Origin: JASHPR01 sp963778075
GTDB taxonomy: Bacteria; Actinomycetota; Actinomycetes; Streptosporangiales; Streptosporangiaceae
Direction of reading: 5' to 3'
Length of the DNA: 64,000 nt
NCBI GenBank assembly: GCA_963778075.1
Contig: CAVZTJ010000016.1
Span: 434,001 to 498,000, forward strand
Shown here: in pieces, positions 26,658-34,387 of the stretch
How the letters are laid out: each line of letters begins with the position of its first letter
Position numbering within the stretch: position 1 is the first letter of the stretch
The notes under the pieces: model-generated
Told to the model about the DNA's origin: nothing
Databases searched by the model: none
The model's input: the letters and a program-made list of their open reading frames with translations, nothing else
Made by a program: the position numbers and the translations under genes

Positions 26658-27712
26658 CCGAGGCCGACATGGACAGCAGCGCACCCAGGGACATGACTCC
26701 CTGGCAGAGCGTCGCACAGGCCGACGGCCAGAGCGTCTTCGGTGTCGTCGACGTCGGCGGGACGAAGATCGTGGCGGGGGTCGCCTCCGCCGCCGAGATC
26801 CTGCGAACCGAGCGGCTTTCCACCCACGCCCTGCGCGGGCCCGACGACATCGTGGACAGGATCGCCCGGGCGCTGACCGGACTGTGCACGCCCGGCCTGC
26901 CCCCGATGTCGGCGGTTGGGCTGTCGGTGCCGGGGCCGCTCGATCGGCGCAGCGGCGTCGTGCACTTCACCCCGAACCTGCTGTGGCAGCACTACCCGGT
27001 CGCCGACCGGCTATCGCAGCGGCTCGGCGGGATCCCGGTCCTGATCGACGACGACGCCAACTGCGCGGCACTCGGCGAGGCCTGGCAGGGCACCGGCAAG
27101 GGATTTGCCCACCTGGTGTGCCTGACCATCGGCACCGGGATCGGCGGCGCGATCATCATCGACGGCGCGCTCGTGCACGGCCACCAGGACCTGGCCGGCG
27201 AGATCGGGCACATGGCCATCGTGCCGGACGGCCCGCCGTGTGCCTGCGGGCACAGCGGCTGCCTGGAAGCCGTCGCATCGGGCGCGGCGATCGGCCGGCT
27301 CGGCGCGGCTCTGCTCACCCAGAACGAATCCTCGGCGCTCGCCCGGCTTGCTCAAACCCGCGGCGGCCAGGTCGATGCCGACCTGGTGTTCCAGGCTGCA
27401 GCCGGCAACGACGCGGCGTGCCAGGCCGTGCTCGGCAAGGTCGCCGAGCACCTCGGCGCCGCCATCGCGTCGCTCGTCCAGGTCCTCAACCCGCAGGCCG
27501 TCGTGCTCGGCGGCGGGGTGATGAGCCCGGAGAACGCGGCCTGGCTGATTCCCGCGATCCAGGCCAAGATGAGCCGGCACCTGTTCGAAGTCCAGCGCGG
27601 AGCCGTGCAGGTCCTGCGCGGAGAACTCGGGGACGTCGCCGGGCTCTGGGGAGCCTTGCAACTTGTCGCCCCATTAACGCGAGCCGTTCTTCCGACCGGC
27701 ATGCTTGGATGA
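26654..27712 (+). CDS. ROK-family sugar kinase
   Basis: A 352-residue ROK protein without the N-terminal helix-turn-helix of NagC/XylR repressors, so a kinase. ATP site: VVDVGGTKIVAGV near residue 33. Sugar site: IDDDANCAALGEAWQG with the catalytic Asp, and ELAGEIGH-like GEIGHMA. The zinc motif CACGHSGCLE is at about residues 196-205. Members phosphorylate glucose, N-acetylglucosamine, mannose or other hexoses at O6. It overlaps both neighbours (ATGA with the permease, ATGATG with the regulator). It probably phosphorylates the imported sugar for the GH4/DegT enzymes. Confidence 0.92.
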   Translation: MTEADMDSSAPRDMTPWQSVAQADGQSVFGVVDVGGTKIVAGVASAAEILRTERLSTHALRGPDDIVDRIARALTGLCTPGLPPMSAVGLSVPGPLDRRSGVVHFTPNLLWQHYPVADRLSQRLGGIPVLIDDDANCAALGEAWQGTGKGFAHLVCLTIGTGIGGAIIIDGALVHGHQDLAGEIGHMAIVPDGPPCACGHSGCLEAVASGAAIGRLGAALLTQNESSALARLAQTRGGQVDADLVFQAAAGNDAACQAVLGKVAEHLGAAIASLVQVLNPQAVVLGGGVMSPENAAWLIPAIQAKMSRHLFEVQRGAVQVLRGELGDVAGLWGALQLVAPLTRAVLPTGMLG

Positions 27713-28485
27713 TGGCGCGGAAGGATTCACTGAACCACATCACGCCGGTAGTCACCGATAACAGGCCACTCGCGGCACGCCTCGCCGACCTGCTGCGCGA
27801 GGCCATCGCCGACGGGCGGTTCGGGCGCGGCGAGCAGCTCCCGTCCGAGGAACAGCTGTCGGCCTCCTACCGGGTGGGCCGGACTACGGTCCGCGAGGCC
27901 CTCAAGGAGCTGGAAAGCGAAGGCGCCGTCCAGGTCCGGCGCGGCCGGGGGCGGTTCGTATCGTCCGCTCCGCCGGTCTTCCGGCCGATCACCCGGCTGG
28001 AGAGCGTGACCGAGATGCTCGCCGCGCAGGGATATACCGTCGCCAACCGCGTGCTGTCGGTCCAGACGCGCAAGCCCACGGCGGACGAGCGCGACCAGCT
28101 TGGCCTCGGCGAGGATGCCTCCGTCGTGCAGCTGGAACGTCTTCGCCTGGCCCAGGACGAGCCGCTGATCTACTCGGTCGACATCCTGTCGGCCGAGCTC
28201 GTCCCGGAGAGCCTGACACAGGCGTGGGGGGAGTCGCTGTTCGTGCACCTGGAGCAGGCCGGCCTCACTCCGACCTCCTCGGCGAGCATCTTCCGAGCCA
28301 GCCACCTACCCGAAGATGTCCGGGAGGTCACCGGGCTCGACCCGTTCCTGCCGTGGCTCCTCATGGTCCAGGTGCACCTGGCCGGAGACGGGACCCCCGT
28401 CCTGTACTCCCACGACTACTACCGGGGCGACCGGTTCTCGTTCGAGGTCCTGCGCCGCGTCGAGGCCAAGAGCCGAGCAATCTGA
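27709..28485 (+). CDS. GntR-family (HutC-type) transcriptional regulator
   Basis: About 258 residues. The winged helix at about 20-80 includes GEQLPSEEQLSASYRVGRTT and VREALKELESEGAV; the UTRA effector domain follows (ITRLESVTEMLAAQGY, with ASVVQLERLRLAQDEPLIYS and the terminal SHDYYRGDRFSFEV). UTRA domains bind small ligands such as phosphosugars. Two ATGs lie side by side (27709 and 27712); the first overlaps the kinase stop. As the last gene of the operon it very likely represses it through the palindrome at 22579-22597. Confidence 0.92.
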   Translation: MMARKDSLNHITPVVTDNRPLAARLADLLREAIADGRFGRGEQLPSEEQLSASYRVGRTTVREALKELESEGAVQVRRGRGRFVSSAPPVFRPITRLESVTEMLAAQGYTVANRVLSVQTRKPTADERDQLGLGEDASVVQLERLRLAQDEPLIYSVDILSAELVPESLTQAWGESLFVHLEQAGLTPTSSASIFRASHLPEDVREVTGLDPFLPWLLMVQVHLAGDGTPVLYSHDYYRGDRFSFEVLRRVEAKSRAI

Positions 28486-28507
28486 CGGCCGTCCCGGCCC
28501 CCGGTTC

Positions 28508-28560
28508 CATGATCGTGGTAGAAAAAGACGCTCATTCGGTCGCCATCTACCACGATCATG
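28508..28560. repeat. 15-bp perfect inverted repeat with 23-base loop
   Basis: Left arm CATGATCGTGGTAGA (28508-28522) and exact reverse complement at 28546-28560. It lies 22 bases after the GntR stop. No U-rich tail follows on either strand, so a classical terminator is uncertain; a transcript end hairpin or a small mobile-type element are options. Confidence 0.7.
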
Positions 28561-28752
28561 AAAATCGAACTTCAGAACGGATCCTGAACGGGGCGTCTGG
28601 GGCTGGTGGGGCGGACGGTACGCGGCACTGGCCATCCGCCAAGAGGTGCCGACGGCTGCCCGGGCATCCGCGCGGTAGCGGGCCGGCGATGCCGCCGACT
28701 GGCGGCGAGATCACAATCTGCCGCGCGGAATAAAACCGTGAGGTTCCTCATT

Positions 28753-29316
28753 ATGACAGCCATCAACGTGACGCCTGTCACGGGCGGATCGGTGGCAGGC
28801 CCGGATCGGCGGCAGAAGATGCCAGCAGATCGGCGGCAGAAGATGTCAGAGGCAGCGATGATCACAGCCGAGCAGCTGGGCGAACGGTATCTCGCCGTCC
28901 ACCACCGGATGTTCCGGGCGGTGAACGACCAGATGAGCGGGTGCGGCCTGTCCATCGCCCGCACCAAGGTGCTGCGGCGCCTGCGCGAGCAGGGACCGGT
29001 CCGGCAGAACGCGCTGGCAACCGACTTCGGGCTGTCGCCGCACTCCATCACCGACATCGTCGACGGGCTGGAGCGCGCCGGCCTGGCCGAGCGCCGGCCG
29101 GACCCCACCGACCGCCGGGCCAAGCTCGTGGCCATCACCGAAGTGGGCGACGCCTGCCTCGACGTGGCGAACGCCACCCGGGAGCGCATGCTCGACCAGA
29201 TCTTCGGTGTGCTGAGCGAGGACGACCGCGCGGCGTTGCTGCGCCTGCTCGACAGCCTTGACGAAGCGGCGAAGAAGCTCACCGCCGCGCCGGACCGGCA
29301 AGCGGTGACGGCATGA
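28753..29316 (+). CDS. MarR-family transcriptional regulator
   Basis: A 187-residue winged-helix regulator. The DNA-binding part reads LSIARTKVLRRLREQGPVRQ, then LATDFGLSPHSITDIVDGLE and the wing GLAERRPDPTDRRAKLVAIT. The first 35 residues look non-conserved and contain a 19-base direct repeat (GATCGGCGGCAGAAGATG core, twice), so the real start may be the ATG at 28843 (MSEAAM). It ends in an ATGA overlap with the exporter gene, the common arrangement for a MarR repressor and the drug exporter it controls. Confidence 0.9.
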   Translation: MTAINVTPVTGGSVAGPDRRQKMPADRRQKMSEAAMITAEQLGERYLAVHHRMFRAVNDQMSGCGLSIARTKVLRRLREQGPVRQNALATDFGLSPHSITDIVDGLERAGLAERRPDPTDRRAKLVAITEVGDACLDVANATRERMLDQIFGVLSEDDRAALLRLLDSLDEAAKKLTAAPDRQAVTA

Positions 29317-31061
29317 CCGCCGGAAGCTCCGGACGTCACGACCCGAACGATTCAGCCACACCTCTCCCAAATGGGGGCCAGCTCACCATGTCATCCGTAA
29401 CATCCGTCACCGGCGCCCAGCGTTCCGCTGACAGCGACCATCGCTGGCTGATCCTGGTCATCGTGGCCATCGCCCAGCTGATGGTGGTGCTGGACGCCAC
29501 CATTGTGAACATCGCACTGCCATCGGCCCAGCACGCTCTCGGCTTCCCGAACAGCGACCGGCAGTGGGTGGTGACCGCGTACGCCCTGGCGTTCGGCAGC
29601 CTGCTGCTGCTCGGCGGCCGGCTCGGCGACATGTTCAGCCGCAAGCGGGTCTTCATCACCGGGCTCGTCGGGTTCGCCCTGTCCTCGGCGCTCGGCGGCG
29701 CCGCCGTGTCGTTCGAAATGCTGGTGACCGCGCGGGCGCTGCAGGGCATTTTCGGCGCCATTCTCGCGCCATCCGCCCTGGGCACCCTGGTCAGCACGTT
29801 CCGCAACCCGCGCGAGCGCGGCCGGGCATTCGGCGTCTTCGGGTCCGTCGCCGGCGGCGGCGGCGCCGTGGGCCTGATCCTCGGCGGCGTCCTCACCCAG
29901 TACTTCTCGTGGCGCTGGACCCTGTACGTCAACCTGGTCTTCGCCGCGATCGCCGTGACCGGGGCGCTGATCTACATGCGGACCGACCCGCCGGCCAACC
30001 GTCCGAAGATGGACTGGCTCGGGACCGTGCTCGCCTCGGCTGGGCTGTTCGCGATCGTGTACGGCTTCTCGCACGCAGAGCTGGCCGGCTGGACCGCCGC
30101 CCTGACCGTCGGCTCGCTCGTCGCCGGCGTGGTTCTGCTCGCCGCGTTCGTGCTCGCGGAGCGCTGGGTCAGTCACCCGCTGCTGCCGCTGCGGGTGATC
30201 ACGAACCGGGCGCGCGGCGGCTCCTACCTCTCGGTCGGGCTGACCGGGATCGCGGTCTTCGGGGTGTTCCTGTTCCTCACCTACTACCTGCAGGAGATCA
30301 AGGGCTACAGCCCGGTGACCAGCGGCCTGGCCTTCCTGCCGATGATCGCCTGCATCCTGCTCGCGTCGAACACCTCCAGCATCCTGCTGCTCCCCCGGGT
30401 CGGGCCGCGGGCGCTCGTGGTGACCGGCACCGTGCTGGGGGGCGGCGCCATGGCCTACCTGACCCAGCTCACCGTGACCTCCAGTTACGCCGTCAGCATC
30501 CTGCCCGCGCTACTGGCCCTGGGCCTGGGCTTCGGCATGATCTTCGCTCCCGCGATTAACACCGCCACCACCGGAGTCGACCGCCGGGACTCCGGCGTGG
30601 CTTCTGCCCTGGTCAACACCATGCAGCAGGTGGGTGGCTCGGTCGGTACCGCCGCGCTGAGCACGCTGGCACTCACCGCGACGGCCAACTACCTCGCCGC
30701 GCACCACGCCGGGGCGCTGGCCCCAGCGACGGCAGCCGTGCACGGCTACACCGTGGCGTTCACGGTGTCGGCCATCCTGTTCGGGGTTGCCGCGCTCGTG
30801 GCCATCCTGCTGCTGCCGTCCCGGCGCCGGATACAGGAACTGTGGAACGCCCCGATGACTGAGGGCGCCGACGGTTCCCCGGCGGCAGGCCAGGCCACGC
30901 CGGCAGCCGTAGCGGGCCAGGCCACGCCGGCAGCCGTAGCCGGCCAGGCCACGGTGGCAGCCGTAGCCGGCCAGGCCACGGCGGAAGGAACAGTCGGCCA
31001 GGGCGCCGCCCAGGCTTCGGCCTCCGCACATCAGCCGGGTTCAGGCACGGCCGGCCTATGA
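29313..31061 (+). CDS. MFS drug exporter, DHA2 (EmrB/QacA) type
   Basis: A 582-residue, 14-helix proton antiporter. The signature motif of TM1, QLMVVLDATIVNIALPSA, is followed by WVVTAYALAFGSLLLLGGRLGD, the MFS motif A (FSRKRVFITG), and the antiporter motif C region GSVAGGGGAVGLILGGVL. It exports small hydrophobic compounds. ATG 29313 overlaps the MarR stop; an internal ATG at 29388 (MSSVTS) is the alternative start. The C-terminal tail carries 27-bp repeats encoding AGQATPAAV three to four times, predicted cytoplasmic and probably non-essential. The stop lies in a 33-bp triplicated junction. Confidence 0.9.
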   Translation: MTAGSSGRHDPNDSATPLPNGGQLTMSSVTSVTGAQRSADSDHRWLILVIVAIAQLMVVLDATIVNIALPSAQHALGFPNSDRQWVVTAYALAFGSLLLLGGRLGDMFSRKRVFITGLVGFALSSALGGAAVSFEMLVTARALQGIFGAILAPSALGTLVSTFRNPRERGRAFGVFGSVAGGGGAVGLILGGVLTQYFSWRWTLYVNLVFAAIAVTGALIYMRTDPPANRPKMDWLGTVLASAGLFAIVYGFSHAELAGWTAALTVGSLVAGVVLLAAFVLAERWVSHPLLPLRVITNRARGGSYLSVGLTGIAVFGVFLFLTYYLQEIKGYSPVTSGLAFLPMIACILLASNTSSILLLPRVGPRALVVTGTVLGGGAMAYLTQLTVTSSYAVSILPALLALGLGFGMIFAPAINTATTGVDRRDSGVASALVNTMQQVGGSVGTAALSTLALTATANYLAAHHAGALAPATAAVHGYTVAFTVSAILFGVAALVAILLLPSRRRIQELWNAPMTEGADGSPAAGQATPAAVAGQATPAAVAGQATVAAVAGQATAEGTVGQGAAQASASAHQPGSGTAGL

Positions 31062-31126
31062 CATCAGCCGGGTTCAGGCACGGCCGGCCTATGACATCAG
31101 CCGGGTTCAGGCACGGCCGGCCTATG
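31028..31126. repeat. Three tandem 33-bp copies at a convergent gene junction
   Basis: The unit starting ACATCAGCCGGGTTCAGG occurs exactly at 31028-31060, 31061-31093 and 31094-31126. Each unit carries the bases CTATG(A) that provide the stop codons for the rightward exporter (used in copy 1) and for the leftward MFS remnant (used in copy 3). With one unit the two genes would overlap at their stops. Confidence 0.9.
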
Positions 31127-31815
31127 AGTTAAGCGCCGGATCGGACTGGGTCGACCGGAGACGACGCTCGGCGCGTCTCCGGTCGACCTGTGTGAGAACC
31201 GGCAGGGTCGCGAGGCCGACAGCGAGCGTCGGTATCCCGCCGATGATCAGAGCCCATCTGGCTCCGAGCTCCTGCCCGACCAAGCCGACGAGCGGGCCGC
31301 CGATCGGGGTCGAGCCCTGCCAGGCGACGGCCCACAGTGCCATCACGCGGCCGCGCATCGCCGACGCGGACGACAGCTGCAGCGCCGTCTTGGCCAGGGC
31401 ATTGAACGAGATGCTGCCGTAGCCGACGAAGACCAGCGCGGCGTACTCCAGCGGCAGGCTGGGGGCGAGTGCCGCCGCGGTGATGGCCACGCCCCAGCCG
31501 ATCGCGGCGATCGCGAGGCCGCGTCGGCGGACCCGCTTGCGCGACGCTGTGATCAGCCCGCCGGCCACCGCCCCGGCGCCCATCACCGCGGTCATCACGC
31601 CGTAGGTCCCCGCGCCGCCGTGGAAGGTTGACCGGGCGACCAGCGGCAGGCTGATCGGAAACTCCCAGGCCAGCGCCCCTATGACCGCGACCATCAGCAG
31701 CGGGATGAGCAGTTCGGGCTCGGATCGGACGTAGGACAGCCCGGCGCGGACGACGAACTCCGGCCAGAGGCCGCCCGGCAGGCGGCGCGTCGCGTTCCGG
31801 ACCCTGTGGACGAGT
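31122..31815 (-). pseudogene. C-terminal half of an MFS transporter (EntS-like), N terminus missing
   Basis: The frame encodes about six membrane helices starting LPGGLWPEFVVRAGLSYVRS and continuing with the second-half MFS motif (FNALAKTALQLSSASAMRGR). This matches residues from about 210 onward of EntS/TMS5-type exporters. The first six helices and any start codon are absent: upstream lies directly the stop of the DUF624 gene at 31820. It is thus a truncated remnant at the end of the sugar transporter operon. Its 3' end contains a 15-bp perfect inverted repeat (31149-31163 with 31174-31188). Confidence 0.8.
31149..31188. terminator. Strong hairpin between convergent genes
   Basis: GGTCGACCGGAGACG pairs perfectly with CGTCTCCGGTCGACC over a 10-base loop. 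It lies within the last codons of the MFS remnant, between two convergent transcripts, and could stop the rightward exporter transcript. No U-tract is seen. Confidence 0.45.
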
Positions 31816-31819
31816 CTGA

Positions 31820-32455
31820 TTACCGTCCGGCAGTGGGTGATTCCGCCGGGCGGCGCAGACCTGGCCCGGCAATCAGCTTCAGTGCGTGCAGCAGGAAGAG
31901 GGGAAGGCCGAGCAGCAGCACGAACGGGTCGCGCACGGTGAGGACCACCAGGCCCGCGATGGGGGCCGCGGACAGCGGCCCGGCGATCAGGAGGTTCCGG
32001 ACCGCCAGCCGCGCCGACTGCGACCACAGCTCAACGGGGGAAAGGGCGGGCTGGTCGGCGGTGAGCTGGAAGACGTAGCCCAGCGCGGCGAGGGTGATCA
32101 GCAGCGCGGCCGCGCCGAGGCCGAGCCCGGCCCGCCCAGCCAGCGTTGCCTCCCGCGCGAAGAAGCGGATCTCGGCCGCGCCGAGCACCACGGCGGCCAG
32201 CGGGACCCCGGCCCCGAGCGTCACCCGCACCGACCACCGGGCCCGGAACTCGGCGATGAACTGGCGGACCACCTGGTCCTGGCCCTCGCACCGCCACTGG
32301 TCGAGCACCGCAGACGCCGCGCTGATCGCGGCCGGCGCGGTGACCAGCGGCAGCGCTGCCGCGATCATCACCAGGTTGAGGGCCAGCGCGTTGAACAGCG
32401 TGGTGAGCCACGCGAAGACCCTGGTTCCCAAGATGCCGCTGATCACTGGCGTCAT
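31820..32455 (-). CDS. DUF624 (YesL-like) membrane protein
   Basis: A 211-residue protein with four to five membrane helices (LFNALALNLVMIAAALPLVT, LGAGVPLAAVVLGAAEIRFF, LGLGAAALLITLAALGYVF, NLLIAGPLSAAPIAGLVVL). DUF624 proteins are regularly encoded with sugar ABC transporters of the MalFG type; their function is unknown. ATG 32455 overlaps the permease stop (ATGA), which shows it belongs to this operon. Confidence 0.88.
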   Translation of the reverse strand: MTPVISGILGTRVFAWLTTLFNALALNLVMIAAALPLVTAPAAISAASAVLDQWRCEGQDQVVRQFIAEFRARWSVRVTLGAGVPLAAVVLGAAEIRFFAREATLAGRAGLGLGAAALLITLAALGYVFQLTADQPALSPVELWSQSARLAVRNLLIAGPLSAAPIAGLVVLTVRDPFVLLLGLPLFLLHALKLIAGPGLRRPAESPTAGR

Positions 32456-33357
32456 CCCTTCGTGCCGGTGAGGGTGATCCCCTGGATGAACGTGCGCTGG
32501 GTGAGGAAGAACAAGATGACGATCGGGGCGGTCGCCGCGGTGGCGCCGGCCATGACCCAGGCCCAGTTCGTCGTGTAGTCGCCGAGGATCAGCGCGAGCC
32601 CCAGCGACAGCGGGTAGCTGTTCTGGTTGCTGATGTAGACCAGCGGGCCCAGGTAGTCGTTCCAGCAGTACACGAACTGGAACAGGATGACGGCCGCCAT
32701 GGCCGGCTTGGCCAGCGGCAGGATAATCCGGCTGTAGATGTAGAACTCGTTCGCCCCGTCGATGCGCGCGGCCTCCGAGTACGACTGCGGGATCGTCATG
32801 AAGAACTGCCGGAGCAGGAACGTGCTGAAGACCGAGCTGCCGAAGAACGTGGGCACCTCCAGCGGCAGGTACGAGCCGATCCAGCCGAACCGCTTGTACA
32901 TGACGAACAGCGGGATCAGCGTGCAGACGAACGGCAGGATCAGCGTCATCAGCATCGCGTAGAAGACCGCGTCCCGGCCGGGCCAGCGCAGCCGGGAGAA
33001 GCCGTAGGCGACCAGGCTGCTGGAGATGCACACGCCCACGATCGTGATCCCGGCGTACAGGAACGTGTTCAGGAAGAACCGGAAGTACGGCAGCGCCGCG
33101 AACAGGTCAGGGTAGTTGCGCCACTCCAGCGGCTGCGGCCACCAGACGACCGGCAGCTGCAGCGCCTGCTGCGCGGTCTTGAACGACGTGCCGACCATCC
33201 ACACCAGGGGCAGCGCGAACATCACGGACAGCACGATCAGCACGGTGTGCTTGCTCACGCTGGCGCCGATCGCGCGGGAGGTCCGGCACTTTTTCGGGCG
33301 GGGCCGGGGCGCTGGCGGAGCCTGAGCCGCTGGCGCCTGCGTCGGCACGGCCTGCAT
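32452..33357 (-). CDS. Carbohydrate ABC transporter permease (MalG/AraQ type)
   Basis: A 301-residue permease with six helices. The first is HTVLIVLSVMFALPLVWM; the ATPase-coupling EAA loop reads SYSEAARIDGANEFYIYSR followed by IILPLAKPA. A Pro/Ala-rich cytoplasmic N terminus precedes it. The ATG at 33357 has AGGTGA upstream; a GTG at 33366 overlapping the previous stop is possible. No ATPase gene is present in the locus; such actinobacterial importers commonly share an MsiK-type ATPase encoded elsewhere. Confidence 0.93.
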   Translation of the reverse strand: MQAVPTQAPAAQAPPAPRPRPKKCRTSRAIGASVSKHTVLIVLSVMFALPLVWMVGTSFKTAQQALQLPVVWWPQPLEWRNYPDLFAALPYFRFFLNTFLYAGITIVGVCISSSLVAYGFSRLRWPGRDAVFYAMLMTLILPFVCTLIPLFVMYKRFGWIGSYLPLEVPTFFGSSVFSTFLLRQFFMTIPQSYSEAARIDGANEFYIYSRIILPLAKPAMAAVILFQFVYCWNDYLGPLVYISNQNSYPLSLGLALILGDYTTNWAWVMAGATAATAPIVILFFLTQRTFIQGITLTGTKG

Positions 33358-33362
33358 GCCGC

Positions 33363-34325
33363 TCACCTGTTCTCGTTCTCGTAGTACACCCAGCGCGACG
33401 ATGTCCGCAGCAGCACGACGGTGACGATCAGGACGCCCACGAACATCAGGAACGCCATCGCCGAGGCGTATCCGAGGTGCAGGTCCTGGAACGCCTGCTG
33501 GTAGTAGTAGGTGACGTAGAACATCGTGGAGGTGCCCGGGCTGCCCGGCGGGCTCTCGATGACCTGGGCCTGCGTGAAGTACTGGATCGACAGCACCAGC
33601 GACAAGATCACGTTGAACAGGATGACCGGGCTGATCATCGGGATCGTGATCCGGCGCAGCCGCGACCAGGCGCTGGCCCCTTCCAGCGCGGCCACCTCGT
33701 ACATTTCGTTGGGCACTCCCTGCAGCGCCGCCAGGTAGATCACCATCGGCTGGCCCAGGCCCCAGAGCCCGAGCAGGATGAACGTCGGCTTGGACCAGGT
33801 GATCGAGAAGAACCACGCCGGGCCGGTGATGTGCACGTCGGACAGCAGCGCGTTCACGATGCCGAAGGACGGCTGGAAGATCCAGACGAAGATCAGCGAC
33901 GAGGCCACCACCGGCACGATGGACGGGATGTAAAACAGCGTCCGGTAGACGGCCTGGCCGCGGACCTTCATGTTCAGCAGCAGCGCCAGCCCGAGCGCCG
34001 CCACGGTGGAGAACGGCACCTCGATGACCGTGTAATAGACGGTGTTGAAGACGGCGGTGTGGAACATGCTGTCGTGCAGCAGCCCGGAGTAGTTGGACAG
34101 CCCGGTGAACACCGGGTTCCCTATCCCGGTGAACCTGGTGAAGCTGTAGTAGAGGCTGGCCAGGAACGGGTAGAGGTAGAACACGCAGTACCCGACGATC
34201 CACGGGCTGATGAACAGCAGCCCGAGCCGAAGCCGGCGGGCCCCGGGCGACCGGATCACGCGGCCCACCCGGGTTGCCCGCGTCGCCCCGCCCGCGCGGG
34301 CCGGCGGGGATGTTGCCGTCTGCAT
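33363..34325 (-). CDS. Carbohydrate ABC transporter permease (MalF/UgpA type)
   Basis: A 320-residue partner permease. The opening helix is LGLLFISPWIVGYCVFYLYP; FYIPSIVPVVASSLIFVWIF is the typical central helix; the EAA loop is YEVAALEGASAWSRLRRITI. It forms the membrane channel with the product of the next gene. It starts at ATG 34325, 62 bases after the binding protein stop, with a strong hairpin (34346-34373) in the gap that may lower permease expression relative to the binding protein. Confidence 0.93.
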   Translation of the reverse strand: MQTATSPPARAGGATRATRVGRVIRSPGARRLRLGLLFISPWIVGYCVFYLYPFLASLYYSFTRFTGIGNPVFTGLSNYSGLLHDSMFHTAVFNTVYYTVIEVPFSTVAALGLALLLNMKVRGQAVYRTLFYIPSIVPVVASSLIFVWIFQPSFGIVNALLSDVHITGPAWFFSITWSKPTFILLGLWGLGQPMVIYLAALQGVPNEMYEVAALEGASAWSRLRRITIPMISPVILFNVILSLVLSIQYFTQAQVIESPPGSPGTSTMFYVTYYYQQAFQDLHLGYASAMAFLMFVGVLIVTVVLLRTSSRWVYYENENR

Positions 34326-34345
34326 GCCTACCTCTGCCCCTCCTG

Positions 34346-34373
34346 CCCGCCGGCGGAGTCCTCCGCCGGCGGG
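34346..34373. terminator. Intercistronic hairpin between binding protein and permease genes
   Basis: CCCGCCGGCGGAG and its exact complement are separated by two bases, giving a 13-bp GC stem. There is no U-tract, and the downstream permeases need read-through, so partial termination or protection of the upstream mRNA end is more likely than full termination. Confidence 0.6.
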
Positions 34374-34387
34374 CTTAGCCGACCGGC

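Noticed and set aside
13770..31126. Target-site duplications of inserted elements
   Set aside because: The copies are directly adjacent with no DNA between them, and 30-50 bp is too long for common transposons.
31122..32027. Full 301-residue MFS protein starting at 32027
   Set aside because: The first 70 residues are a shadow of the DUF624 gene; only the part after about 31815 (minus direction) resembles a transporter.
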